A DNA stretch of 64,000 nt from Desulfosediminicola ganghwensis (GCF_005116675.2 NZ_CP050699.1:1573001-1637000); one strand, 5' to 3'; counted from the stretch's first letter, positions 46,959-55,916 are shown. Notes: generated by a model from the letters alone, not told the origin. Translations and numbers: made by a program.

Positions 46959-47295
46959 ATGAAGGATGCGGCAATACAGTTTGTCAGCCTGGCAAGCGAC
47001 GCCCTGGTGGTGACATTCCTGGGGAACTGGCCTAAAGAGGGCGACGTCCCGGCCACCGGTGAGAGAGTGCTGCAGGTGCGGGAAACAACTCCCTCCGGTA
47101 TTTCTTATAATTCAGAGTTGCTTGAGAAATGGGACGCTTCATTGCTCGCTTTCGTTTCAGATGCTGACGCCATTCCTGGCGTTAGACGGCGGAAGCTGCG
47201 GCATATCGGCCGGGAACTGCCTCGCAGTACCCGACCGTCGCGACGCAGCAACCGGTCTCCTCCCCCCTGGGCCACGGCAGCCGCAGCAAACCTAA
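46959..47295 (+). pseudogene. Decayed N-terminal part of an MlaE-family ABC permease
   Basis: The first 70 residues resemble the N-terminal STAS-like extension of MlaE-type lipid-transport permeases: ALVVTFLGNWPKEGDVPATG, then PSGISYNSELLEKWDASLLA. After that the match jumps frames; in another frame LAVPDRRDAATGLLPPG resembles the family's GVRRLL..A.AVP segment, then a stop. The permease membrane domain is absent. This is a frame-shifted relic, and the family assignment is moderately sure. Confidence 0.45.
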
Positions 47296-47455
47296 TCGGC
47301 ACGGTTGCCGAGACCCTGCCGGCACATTGTGCTCCGGCGACAGTGGCCAACGTCAAAGACCAGGCTACCGAACCGCATTCCAGAGTAACAACCTGGTTTA
47401 TGTGGTTGCAGACAAACCTCTCTGATACCACCCACCACCTTGCGAGGAGAAGAAC

Positions 47456-47695
47456 ATGCGACGCTTATTTCTGATTTTCCCTCTTTTTTTGTTCGTGCTC
47501 AGTGTTACCTCGCCGGCCAGTTCCACTGAGAATACGGAAGAGCAGGCGCTCTCCATCCTGAAGGCGATGACAGAGTATGTCAGCGGTCAACGGGTCATTG
47601 CGCTCACCTTCGACAGTGGTATCGAGGTCATTACTCCCCAACTGGAAAAATTACAATTCAGCAACTCCGGTTCATTGGACGGGATTGAACCCTGA
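47456..47695 (+). pseudogene. Truncated DUF2092-type exported protein
   Basis: 79 residues with a signal peptide (LFLIFPLFLFVLSVTSPASS) and the start of a DUF2092-like protein: ALSILKAMTEYVSGQRVIAL, then VITPQLEKLQFSNSGS. Intact members are about 250 residues. Here the frame ends at GSLDGIEP and the IS110-type sequence begins about 130 bases later; the missing C-terminal part was not found on the far side. It was probably cut by that insertion or a deletion linked to it. Confidence 0.6.
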
Positions 47696-47822
47696 TTAAG
47701 ATGGATTTCTTTTATGCAACTTGGCGCATCACTTCAATCTCCGGATTCAGATTCTCCGGCAAGCGCCATTCTGGTCAATTCATCTGAAAGGATAGGCCAA
47801 AACAACCCACAAGGAGGCCTCC

Positions 47823-48638
47823 ATGGGAATGAAAGTAGCACATCCAGAAATGCTGAAAGCGATCACTGCTGCCAAAAAGAAGAATGATCGCGACGACGCC
47901 GAAAAAATAACTGATCTCCTGAGGGTAAAGCTCCTTTCTGAATGTTATATGTTGCCTACTGAAATCCGCGAACTACGGCGCGTTCTTCGATATTGCACTC
48001 ATGTCGTTCAAACTGCGGTAAGGATGCAGAACAAAATGTCTGGATTGCTCATGGAGGTTGGGGCTGGATACAATAAAAAGCGACTGCATGGGAAAAAATA
48101 TTTCCATAACCTCCTTGAGACATTTGATGATATCCCGGAATCAGTGAAAGAACTTCTGAAGTTGAGCCGCGCCGGTTACGAGATGTTTCATACGGCTCAG
48201 AAACATCTCACAAAGGCCTTACGCACCAACCCCCTGATACAGGAGCGGGTACGGCGTCTAATGACAATCCAGGGAGTCGGTGAGGTGACCGCTCTGACCT
48301 GGGTACTTGAGATTGGTGACCCCATGAGATTTCCTTCCGTTCGCAAGGCAGTCAGCTACTGCGGACTCTGCAGCGCCCAGTGCGAATCAGCAGGTAAAGA
48401 GAAACGAGGACCAATTTCTAAGAAGCGCAACAAGCATTTGCAGACCACACTTGTTGAGGCGGCCAAAATTGCTCCGCGGTGGAACACGCAACTAGCTGCC
48501 ATCCATGAACGGGAATTAAAAAAGGGAAACAGGAACAGGGCAACGCTTGCCGTTGCCAGAAAAATAGTAGCCTACATGATGGCTGTAGATAAAACTAAAG
48601 CCGACTTCTTGGTACCGGAGGAACATGCACTAGCCTAA
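47823..48638 (+). CDS. IS110-family transposase lacking most of its N-terminal RuvC-like domain
   Basis: 271 residues. The DRDD motif (AAKKKNDRDDAEKITDLLRV) marks the end of the IS110 DEDD domain. The C-terminal Transposase_20 domain is intact, with IQGVGEVTALTWVLEIGDP and the SAGKEKRGPISKKRNKHL region that carries the catalytic serine. The first 80-100 residues, with the other acidic residues, are missing, and no equivalent is found upstream. An AAGGAGG ribosome site nine bases before the ATG suggests the short form could still be translated. Activity is unlikely. It follows the truncated DUF2092 gene. Confidence 0.75.
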   Translation: MGMKVAHPEMLKAITAAKKKNDRDDAEKITDLLRVKLLSECYMLPTEIRELRRVLRYCTHVVQTAVRMQNKMSGLLMEVGAGYNKKRLHGKKYFHNLLETFDDIPESVKELLKLSRAGYEMFHTAQKHLTKALRTNPLIQERVRRLMTIQGVGEVTALTWVLEIGDPMRFPSVRKAVSYCGLCSAQCESAGKEKRGPISKKRNKHLQTTLVEAAKIAPRWNTQLAAIHERELKKGNRNRATLAVARKIVAYMMAVDKTKADFLVPEEHALA

Positions 48639-48678
48639 GAGAAAAACTTCAATTCCCTTGTTAGTTTAAAAAGATCTT

Positions 48679-48759
48679 CCCGCCAGTCCTTGCCGAATCG
48701 GGGACTATGCATGCTGTAGACTGGTAAGGCAACATTTGGTCTGTTTCGAGGCTGGCGGG
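48679..48759. ncRNA. Structured sequence 3' of the IS110-type gene, candidate element end or guide RNA remnant
   Basis: Arms CCCGCCAG (48679-48686) and CTGGCGGG (48752-48759) pair exactly, with an inner near-complementary pair CCTTGCC/GGTAAGG. The structure begins about 40 bases after the transposase stop. IS1111-group members of IS110 keep a structured guide (bridge/seek) RNA in the non-coding end downstream of the gene, which this position would fit. Only pairing and position support it. Confidence 0.3.
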
Positions 48760-49195
48760 TTGACCCTAACTCAATCTTCTGCGGAAGTCATCACAGGTAC
48801 GAGAAAAGCAGATTCGTATGGACTTCAAAATGCAGCAAATGGATGTCTGGTCGCATGATCAATGTTGACCATTTGAAGAGGAAAAAAGATCGAATTACAG
48901 CAGGAAGAACGAAGAAGCCACGATGGGTATCTGAGATATCGCAAGGAACCCGCTCCAGTGAAAGAGTAAACGGTCTTTCGACGAGCTTAATTGAGGGGCC
49001 CATTCTCAGGCCGTGTACTCTTTCACTTCCGCTCCTTCCGGGAGGGGCGAGCGCAAGAAAGAAAGATTTGGACGCTCTTGGTGGTTAGAGGAAACCTCCG
49101 CTTTCCTCTTGACAATACTTATCATGGATGTCCCCGATTTGTTATTTGGGAGGCTAATCCTGTTGCCGCCAGCCCCGGGCCAATGATAAAGTGAG
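48760..49195. other. Intergenic region upstream of pcm
   Basis: No supported gene. A run of weak open frames on both strands has no domain signature. The promoter of pcm should be at the right end; a TTGACA at about 49109 with TATCAT 15 bases downstream is a possible sigma-70 promoter but is not strong. Confidence 0.4.
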
Positions 49196-49210
49196 TAAAA
49201 GGAGGGCCTA

Positions 49211-49906
49211 ATGCACAGAGCAGATATCCAGGAGATGTTGCGCATCATTGAGGTTGAGACCCGGATGACCCGGATGCTCACTGGCCGGTCAGCCCTGCGC
49301 TCCGAGGTCATGGATGCCATGGCCAGTGTGCCTCGTCATCAATTCGTGGCCAGCGACCTGAGGCCTTATGCCTATAGCAACGGTCCCCTGCCCATCGGCA
49401 ACGGCCAGACCATCTCCCAGCCCTTTATCGTCGCCTTGATGACCGATCTGCTGTGTCCCGAGCCAGATGACGTTATGCTGGAAGTTGGTGCCGGTTGCGG
49501 TTATCAGGCCGCGGTGCTCTCCCTGCTGATCCACCAACTCTACACCATCGAGATCATCCCCAGCCTGGCCAGCGATGCCGCGCAACGCCTTAAGAAACTG
49601 GGGTATCACAACGTGGAGGTATGTCAGGGGGACGGTTATCACGGCTGGCCCGAGCATGCCCCATTTGACGGTATTATTGTCACCGCCGCCGCCAGCCATA
49701 TCCCCAATCCTCTGCAGGAGCAACTTCGTCCCGGCGGCAAGCTCGTTATCCCGGTGGGGCTTCCCTACCATACCCAGCAACTGATGGTTCTCAAGAAGGA
49801 AAGTGACCGGAGTTTCATCCAGAACGACATCCTGTCGGTGGCCTTTGTGCCCCTTACCGGGCTTGGTCATGACCGCGAAAACGACTCTTCTCGTAAAAAA
49901 CGATAG
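49211..49906 (+). CDS. pcm: Protein-L-isoaspartate O-methyltransferase
   Basis: 231 residues, the normal size for the family. The enzyme methylates isoaspartyl residues in damaged proteins so that they revert toward aspartate. Signature regions are GNGQTISQPFIVALMTDLL, the SAM-binding motif VMLEVGAGCGYQAAVLS, and PFDGIIVTAAASHIPNPL followed by LRPGGKLVIPVG. The ATG at 49211 follows a strong AAAGGAGG. It appears intact although it lies between decayed mobile elements, and a transposase remnant begins about ten bases after its stop. Confidence 0.93.
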   Translation: MHRADIQEMLRIIEVETRMTRMLTGRSALRSEVMDAMASVPRHQFVASDLRPYAYSNGPLPIGNGQTISQPFIVALMTDLLCPEPDDVMLEVGAGCGYQAAVLSLLIHQLYTIEIIPSLASDAAQRLKKLGYHNVEVCQGDGYHGWPEHAPFDGIIVTAAASHIPNPLQEQLRPGGKLVIPVGLPYHTQQLMVLKKESDRSFIQNDILSVAFVPLTGLGHDRENDSSRKKR

Positions 49907-49914
49907 GAGAAGAA

Positions 49915-50743
49915 GAGACCAGGTTTCCAGACCTCATGCACATCCATAACCAACAGTTGTGCCACCTTTTGAGCAATAACATCCACATCAACTCCCTTAG
50001 CCCGTAACCGAGTGCGACGTTCTACAACCTCAGCGCGGTTTGAAAGAATTTGAGTTACAAAATCATTGTCACCTAAGATGCGTTCATCGCTTTGAGCATG
50101 CTACTCTGCTTTGCGCATACTCTTTACTGTGGCCAACCTACGGAGCTGCGAATCAGCCAACCACCGATAAGTTTATCTCACCGCCCTTGATCAGCTACTT
50201 TGGCTGCAAAGGTTCGGTGGGCTATTCTGGTCTTTTTGAGATGTTTGCCGAAATAGGCCAATACTGTTTGGTTATCCTGCCAGGGCTGCTCGTAACTTCC
50301 CATTATAATCGCATGTCCGGAAAAGGATATTGGGCTAACTGATCCATATCCTTAACAAGCTTTGATCGTAAAGGATTCAAATGGATATAACGGACAAGTT
50401 CCAGCAAATAGGTGTCTTCCTGGCAAAGGATGGATTTGTATCGATTCTGAAACAAATGACCGTGGCGACGATGCCGGCGGTTGAAATAAATGGCATGCCC
50501 GGTAAGCAACCGACTCATTATTGAGGAAATCGAAGAACTCCCTGTACAGAGGAGTAGGTGGAAGTGGTTGGGGATTAACGCCCAGGTAAAGCATCTTGTA
50601 TTACTCTCAAGCAAGATTTTACCCAAGCGATCGATAAAATTATAGCGATCTTTGTTGTCTCAAAAGATCGGTCGACGCTCGATTCCTCGAACAATGATAT
50701 GATGCAACGCATCAGGAAAGTCTATACGAGATTGTCTAGGCAT
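49915..50743 (-). pseudogene. REP-associated tyrosine transposase (RAYT, Y1_Tnp), full-length but inactivated
   Basis: Reading from an ATG at 50743, the translation gives PRQSRIDFPDALHHIIVRGI and ERRPIF, then a TGA (50662-50660) before DNKDRYNF. The HUH motif follows as ALIPNHFHLLL, then GHLFQNRYKSILCQEDTYLL and RYIHLNPLRSKLV with the catalytic tyrosine region. A one-base loss in a T-run at about 50321 shifts the frame before SGHAIIMGSYEQPWQD. Another TGA lies at 50180-50178 and a TAA at 50126-50124. The C-terminal HTH region begins (DERILGDNDFVTQIL, then VDVDVIAQKVAQLLVMDVHE) and breaks off ten bases from pcm. Both TGA codons look like CGA to TGA changes. A REP-like inverted-repeat arm lies just upstream at 50777. 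Confidence 0.85.
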
Positions 50744-50776
50744 AACGACATGCTATCCGTCATAACAAAGTTCGTC

Positions 50777-50801
50777 AAGTTAAGAAGTTAAGAGCGTCCC
50801 C
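50777..50801 (-). repeat. REP-like terminal repeat at the 5' side of the RAYT remnant
   Basis: A 25-base sequence, read on the minus strand as GGGGACGCTCTTAACTT and then CTTAACTT, lies 34 bases before the start codon of the RAYT remnant. It matches 52635-52659, in opposite orientation, at 23 of 25 positions. The pair would flank a complete RAYT unit as inverted ends. Confidence 0.75.
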
Positions 50802-51844
50802 AATCACCAAGAGAAACCACCCATAACGGTTTCACCAGAGACAAGCTTCGTCAACCACCCCGGATAAAATGTAGATCTCAATTCGCCAATTCGGGGTCGG
50901 ACCACGCCAATAAATTACAAATTCAGGCTTTATTTCGAGAAAATAGGCTTCTTTTGAAGCTTAGAGTGTCCTTTTCATAGGCAAAAAGGGACTTTTGAGG
51001 AAAATACCAACTTTCCATGATAGGTTTTATCTCACTTTTTTTTATAGCTATTGCCGGTGTTTCAGAACTAACTAAATTACTGTGGTGGGTTCAGTTTAAT
51101 TGACCGAAGATCAAGTTCTCGAAGCATAAATATAAGGGGCAGGCCAGAATAGTTGTGTTTTTATCGACATGGCGACAATTCGAAACTCCCGCAGGGACGA
51201 TGGCAAAAAAATTAGAACCTATTTCGCTCTTTTTAAATAATCTGTTTTGTTTCAATCGAATATGTATTGATTTTAAAAAAATTTAACCTATTGCTTTCGA
51301 AGTACAAGGAATTGTAAATATTTAATATTTTGACTTAATTCGAGAGAGTGTATTCATATTTTTTACCTCGTGTAATAATGGCATCAATACGTTGCCGTAT
51401 TGACTTTCGTTTAGGTTTTGTGATTATTTTAGATAATAATTTTTATTATCTTTGACACGCGATAAAGCCAAACCTGCGGGAAGAAAGGGGCCGAAAAATT
51501 CGAGGCTATATAATTGGCCGAACTGCTTTAGTAAAAGTGGTAGGTTTTTTTCGTTAAATATAGGTGGACAGGAGGGTGACAGGTTAAATGAAAAGAAGTT
51601 TTCTTGTTGGTACATAAGGAAGTTTGGAACGAATTGTTTGGCGGCTTTATGACAGGCTAACTGGCAGTTTATGCCGAAATTATTTATGCTTTTGACAATC
51701 AAGTAACAGATATGCTTGTACGGTACCTTCGGCGTGTGTCTGTGGCTCATGACTTTTGAAAGGCGATTTTAATACCTGTTTTGTATCTTTTTGCCTTTTT
51801 TATTCAAAATCGATTGCTTATCACCACCAATGGAGAAAAATACA
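50802..51844. other. AT-rich intergenic region, no gene
   Basis: About 1 kb with low GC and no recognisable gene. A minus-strand open frame at 51424-51750 has no domain and a composition unlike its neighbours. GGGGTCGGACCACGCC at 50893-50908 is similar to, but not the same as, the target site of the IS4-like element, and may be a trace of related mobile DNA. Confidence 0.45.
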
Positions 51845-52456
51845 ATGAAATTTCTAATAATAAAACGCTCCATATACCTAGTGGCACTGGCTCTTGCTTT
51901 CTTGATGACTGTAAGTACTGCTATGGCCAACGGAAATCAAAGATTTGCAACTATTCTCGATAAACTAGTTCAAACCGACGGAGCTCAAGCCGTGGTGGCC
52001 GCCGTACTTGTTGTTGACGAAGCGGAAGTCCTGGAGTTCAGCCTGGCCGAGATTCTCGGAAATAAACGTGAAGATGTGGTTCTTTTCGCGCCTGGTAACG
52101 CAGCCTTCGAGAAGCTGCTTGGCCTGGAACCGGGAACCCTGAATGGCCTGACCATAGAAGAAATCGTAGCGGCATTGCCCGGCTTGCTGCCTCCAGGTGT
52201 GGATGCAGGTACAGTAGCTGCAATCCTGCTCAAGCATGTCTCGCTGCCCAGAAGAGCGAATCTACGGACTGCATCTGAAAATGCTCTACTGGAAAATGGG
52301 AGCGTTGTGGTTGCAGATGAGTCTGTATTTGCAGTGGGTATTGGCGCTACTGGTGTACAGATAAATTACGAAACGACGATCATTAAGGCAAATATTAAAG
52401 CTCGAAACGGTGTAATCCATTACATCGACACAGTTATTGTCGATGATTTACTCTAA
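51845..52456 (+). CDS. Secreted fasciclin (FAS1) domain protein
   Basis: 203 residues from the ATG at 51845, which follows GGAGAAA. A signal peptide (KRSIYLVALALAFLMTVSTA) leads to one FAS1 domain. The two conserved FAS1 boxes are present: VVLFAPGNAAFEKLLGL (H1-type) and NGVIHYIDTVI (H2-type) near the C-terminus. FAS1 domains mediate adhesion or carbohydrate and protein binding at the cell surface. The gene stands alone between mobile-element remnants, so it may have been acquired by transfer. An upstream in-frame ATG at 51791 would only delay the signal peptide. Confidence 0.88.
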   Translation: MKFLIIKRSIYLVALALAFLMTVSTAMANGNQRFATILDKLVQTDGAQAVVAAVLVVDEAEVLEFSLAEILGNKREDVVLFAPGNAAFEKLLGLEPGTLNGLTIEEIVAALPGLLPPGVDAGTVAAILLKHVSLPRRANLRTASENALLENGSVVVADESVFAVGIGATGVQINYETTIIKANIKARNGVIHYIDTVIVDDLL

Positions 52457-52581
52457 ATTCAAAATCGCCGGTCAGAGGCAACAGATTCGATCATCTTAGA
52501 GAGATCTTTCGTGGATAATTATGTTGATACCCGGCTACGAGTCGTGGTGGCGATATAGAAGGTTAGCAATCTGTTATCTTT

Positions 52582-52616
52582 CGATTAAATAGGGTCGTTC
52601 TGACCCTATTTAATCG
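52582..52616. repeat. Perfect 15-bp palindromic hairpin
   Basis: CGATTAAATAGGGTC (52582-52596) and its exact complement (52602-52616) surround the loop GTTCT. It lies about 125 bases after the fasciclin gene stop and just beyond the REP-like end of a RAYT remnant. It could be the fasciclin gene terminator or a REP palindrome mobilised by the neighbouring transposase type. Confidence 0.85.
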
Positions 52617-52634
52617 CTCGCATTGTGAGGAGGC

Positions 52635-52659
52635 GGGGACGCCCTTAACTTATTAACTT
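52635..52659 (+). repeat. REP-like terminal repeat at the 3' side of the second RAYT remnant
   Basis: The 25-base sequence starting GGGGACGCCCTTAACTT is the inverted partner of 50777-50801 (23 of 25 matches). It contains the stop codon of the minus-strand RAYT fragment, as expected if the element end and gene end coincide. Confidence 0.75.
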
Positions 52660-52918
52660 AAAGTCAATAAGTACCCATTAATTTTTGCTATTCCTTCACC
52701 TCTGGCAACAGACTTACTTACTGCAACAGTAGAAATTCCCAGTCGTCGCCCAATTGAAGCCATGCTCTCTCCCAATTCTCGTACCGCCCAAAAACAGAGC
52801 AAGCTGCGGGCTGTTACCAACCTTTTATACTTCCCAGGTTGCCAGACCTCATGCACATCCATAGCCAACAGTTGTGCCACCTTTTGTGCAATAACATCCA
52901 CATCAACCCCCTGGGCCT
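52653..52918 (-). pseudogene. C-terminal HTH fragment of a second RAYT transposase
   Basis: The fragment begins QAQGVDVDVIAQKVAQLLAM, continues VHEVWQPGKYKRLVTARSLL and ends with an intact helix-turn-helix tail (LGESMASIGRRLGISTVAVS, then VARGEGIAKINGYLL). It overlaps the end of the 50-kb RAYT remnant by about 25 codons with only a few differences, so it is a second copy of the same family lacking its catalytic part. Its 5' side meets the target site of the IS4-like element. Confidence 0.8.
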
Positions 52919-52941
52919 GTATATTTATTGGGGGCAGACCA

Positions 52942-54505
52942 GAATGGCGCTAGTTTAAGCGTGTTTTATAGGTGAAAAGCAACTGAATATATTGGCAAAA
53001 ATTGGTATAATTTGCTATGCGAAACCAACACCAAATCATGCCAATGTTGCCCGGTTTTCACCTTCCCAAACGAGGTAGAAAACCTCATAGCCAACAACAA
53101 AAATTTGCTCGAAAAATCACTTCCCTCAGACAGAACTCTTTTAAACAGATAGGAGAGATTTTTGGGCAATTCATTCCCACGAAATTGCTCAAACAGGATC
53201 CTTCGGGAAAGATGAGCAGACGACGTTTGTTTACCAAGGAAAACACTTTTTGGTCCTTCTTAGGCCAAGTCCTTGATGCAGACGGTGGATGTAGAGAAGC
53301 TGTAAAAAAGTTGCAATCATATGCATCTAACCACGGCCTTCGGCTTCCATCATCATCTACCGCTTCATATTGCTGTGCACGTAAGAAATTAGATGAAAAT
53401 CTGCTTGTTGAGGTGTTTCAACATACTGCTAAATGGTCCGGAGCACGACGTGCATCTCATTCATTAAATGATCGCCAGGTAATTGTTGTTGATGGGACAG
53501 GTGTTACAATGGCGGATACAGCAGAAAATCAAGAGCTTTGGCCACAGTCATCGAACCAGAAACCAGGATGCGGCTTCCCCTCAGCACGAATATGCGCATA
53601 CTTTTCATTGCAAACCGGAACAATGCTCAGCTATGCCATCGGTAATAAAAAGAGTAACGAACTTCCATTGTTCCGTAAGCAGTGGTCCACCTTTGAGGCT
53701 GGTGATATCTTTCTTGGTGATAAAGGTTTTTGTAGTTACTTCGATTTAGCCGAGCTGAAAAAACGCTGTGTTGATAGTGTGATAACACTTGCTCGTAGAA
53801 AACCAGTCGGTAGGAAAAACTGCATTAAAGAATTCGCTCCTGATGATCTACTGATTGAATGGAAAAAACCAGTATACAGGGAAATGGTGTCGTATTCGCG
53901 GAAAACCTGGGAGGACCTTCCCGACAAACTCGTTATGAGACAAATCAAAGTAAAGGTGACTCAATCAGGGTTTAGAACAAAAGAATTTCATATTGTTACC
54001 ACGCTAATCGATCAAGATCAGTACCTGAAAGACGAAATTGCAGCGTTATACCTTAAGCGTTGGGATGTCGAACTTTTCTTTCGTGATATCAAGACAACGA
54101 TGGGATTTGATATCCTCCGGTGCCAATCGCCTGAAATGATAAAGAAAGAAATTTTAATGTACTTCATAGCGTACAACTGCATCCGGCGCATAATGTTACA
54201 AGCGACACAGCTGGTAGACATTGATATCCGGTCTATCAGTTTCAAAGGAAGTCTACAGGCTATTAGAAGTTGGGAACCACGGTTGGGGTCCTCTAGGTTG
54301 AGCACAAATGAAAGACAAAACATGCTCTCAGATTTATCCTTTGTCGTGGCTCGTTGCAAAGTTTTCGACAGGCCTGGACGAAGCGATCCGCGGTGTCTTA
54401 AGCGAAGACCAAAACCTTATCAGTTACTCAACAAACCTAGAAGTGAAATGGTCGAAATACAGCATCGGAGCAGATATGAAAAAAAGGCTTAAACTAGCGC
54501 CATTC
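52942..54505 (+). mobile_element. Complete IS4-like insertion sequence (1564 bp) with 19-bp inverted repeats and 11-bp target duplication
   Basis: The left end GAATGGCGCTAGTTTAAGC (52942-52960) is repeated exactly, inverted, at 54487-54505. The direct repeat GGGGCAGACCA flanks it at 52931-52941 and 54506-54516. One uninterrupted transposase gene fills the element. Exact ends and duplication indicate a recent insertion. The insertion lies at the broken edge of a RAYT fragment. Confidence 0.93.
53017..54492 (+). CDS. IS4-family DDE transposase
   Basis: 491 residues, complete. DDE residues are visible in VVDGTGVTM, DIFLGDKGF and the YREK-type signature YLKRWDVELFFRDIKTTMG, which is characteristic of IS4. 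A pre-domain helical region occupies residues 1-110. The stop codon lies inside the right inverted repeat, a compact arrangement common in insertion sequences. The start is the ATG at 53017; another in-frame ATG lies at 53038. A TATAAT sequence upstream (about 53005) could be part of its promoter. Confidence 0.92.
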   Translation: MRNQHQIMPMLPGFHLPKRGRKPHSQQQKFARKITSLRQNSFKQIGEIFGQFIPTKLLKQDPSGKMSRRRLFTKENTFWSFLGQVLDADGGCREAVKKLQSYASNHGLRLPSSSTASYCCARKKLDENLLVEVFQHTAKWSGARRASHSLNDRQVIVVDGTGVTMADTAENQELWPQSSNQKPGCGFPSARICAYFSLQTGTMLSYAIGNKKSNELPLFRKQWSTFEAGDIFLGDKGFCSYFDLAELKKRCVDSVITLARRKPVGRKNCIKEFAPDDLLIEWKKPVYREMVSYSRKTWEDLPDKLVMRQIKVKVTQSGFRTKEFHIVTTLIDQDQYLKDEIAALYLKRWDVELFFRDIKTTMGFDILRCQSPEMIKKEILMYFIAYNCIRRIMLQATQLVDIDIRSISFKGSLQAIRSWEPRLGSSRLSTNERQNMLSDLSFVVARCKVFDRPGRSDPRCLKRRPKPYQLLNKPRSEMVEIQHRSRYEKKA

Positions 54506-54516
54506 GGGGCAGACCA

Positions 54517-55445
54517 CGTTTTCATCACAATGAAACCTGTTTATTTCTATTGGTGTAAAATGGAATGATAATAATCCTGATCATCAATTCTCTCCTAAAG
54601 TGCACGTTGCAACTATGATTGACCAATAGAGAGGAAAAATGGTTGCAATATATTTCCAAGAACCAGCAGTATTTCGGTGCCGGCCCACGTTCTCTCGATG
54701 AGGTGTTCCCGATTTCATAAAGCTTTCCATGTATGCCTATCGATTACTTAAGATGCGAACCTTCAGTCCCATCTTTCTCTTTAACCAAGCAAATGCATTC
54801 CGTTAATTTAGGCTTACATGTTAGCTGATTATGTTCATATAGGACGGAAAGTATATCCTGCAACATACTACAGCTACAGGAGGCGCTGTTTTGATTTTTG
54901 CCGTATTTTTAGTGCATTCAGGATGATAAAATTTAGAACTAGCTTTATCTTTGCATAATATGCTGAAATAGCATGAATAATTATTTCTAACACGAATTCA
55001 TTTGTGGTCGCTGGGTAAACAAAAGGCAAAACTCATAGTTGGATATTGCTCATTCATTGATTCCGTTGGGATTGCCGGTTTTTGGTTTATTACAGTTACT
55101 AAAATTGGAGTTCCCTGAATGGGCTGAAATTAGATTTTTGAAGTGGGTGGTCAATTTTGTTCAAGACAAGGTTTATCTGTATTTTGTAAACTCTTGGTTA
55201 ATGAAAATAATATTGGAGCATAAGTCGTTAATGTGAATATTCATTCTTTAGCTTGTTGCCTGGGGTAGCCACTAACTGAAATTCATTAGGGTTGTGTTAG
55301 GAAATTGGAACGACACCGACCGAGGGTTAGGTTGGCGTCGATATTATGACCTGGTTAATGATCAGAATCTGGAAGGTATTAAAGTTCATATTTCATTCTT
55401 GAACATCTGAACAATAGAATTGGAGAAACGGAAAGGATACTCATT
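54517..55445. other. AT-rich intergenic region, no supported gene
   Basis: About 930 bases with low GC content. A 65-codon plus-strand frame at 55039-55236 has no recognisable domain. An imperfect hairpin (arms 55311-55321 and 55330-55340) lies about 100 bases before csaA. Nothing else was recognised; the csaA promoter should lie at the right end. Confidence 0.4.
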
Positions 55446-55784
55446 ATGGAACAGATCAGCTGGAGCGATTTTGAAAAAGTGGAGTTGAGGGTTGGCAGGA
55501 TTATCGAGGCGGAGGTGTTTGCCGAGGCGAGAAAACCAGCCTATAAACTGCAGATAGATTTTGGCGAGGAGATCGGCATCAGGAAATCGAGCGCCCAGAT
55601 TACCGAACATTACGCCGCCGACGAACTGGTTGGCAGGCTGGTGGTGGGGGTGGTGAATTTCCCGAAAAAGCAGATCGGTCCGTTCATGTCCGAGTGTTTG
55701 ACCACCGGCTTTTATGATGCAAACGGCAACGTGCTGCTCTGTACTCCGGATGGGGAGGTGCCACTGGGGGCGAAGTTGCTGTAA
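55446..55784 (+). CDS. csaA: CsaA-like tRNA-binding domain protein
   Basis: 112 residues comprising one OB-fold EMAP/tRNA-binding domain, the normal CsaA size. Signature parts are SWSDFEKVELRVGRIIEAE, KLQIDFGEEIGIRKSSAQIT, and RLVVGVVNFPKKQIGPFMSE. CsaA proteins are homodimers with proposed export-chaperone and tRNA-binding roles. The ATG at 55446 follows GGAAAGGATA. It is a single gene between an AT-rich spacer and the convergent gtrA gene. Confidence 0.9.
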   Translation: MEQISWSDFEKVELRVGRIIEAEVFAEARKPAYKLQIDFGEEIGIRKSSAQITEHYAADELVGRLVVGVVNFPKKQIGPFMSECLTTGFYDANGNVLLCTPDGEVPLGAKLL

Positions 55785-55916
55785 CTTCTTTTCTGCGGTT
55801 TCTGAAGGGTTTCAGGGGAGTAAGGAGCTAGAAAGAAAACCTGTCGATTTACTCTGTGTTCATCTTCCTGCGCGGCATAGGCAGCTCAGGATGATGAACA
55901 CGGATATCATCCAATC

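Noticed and set aside
51424-51750. A 108-codon minus-strand frame in the AT-rich region before the fasciclin gene
   Set aside because: No domain or good start; low-GC background gives such frames by chance.
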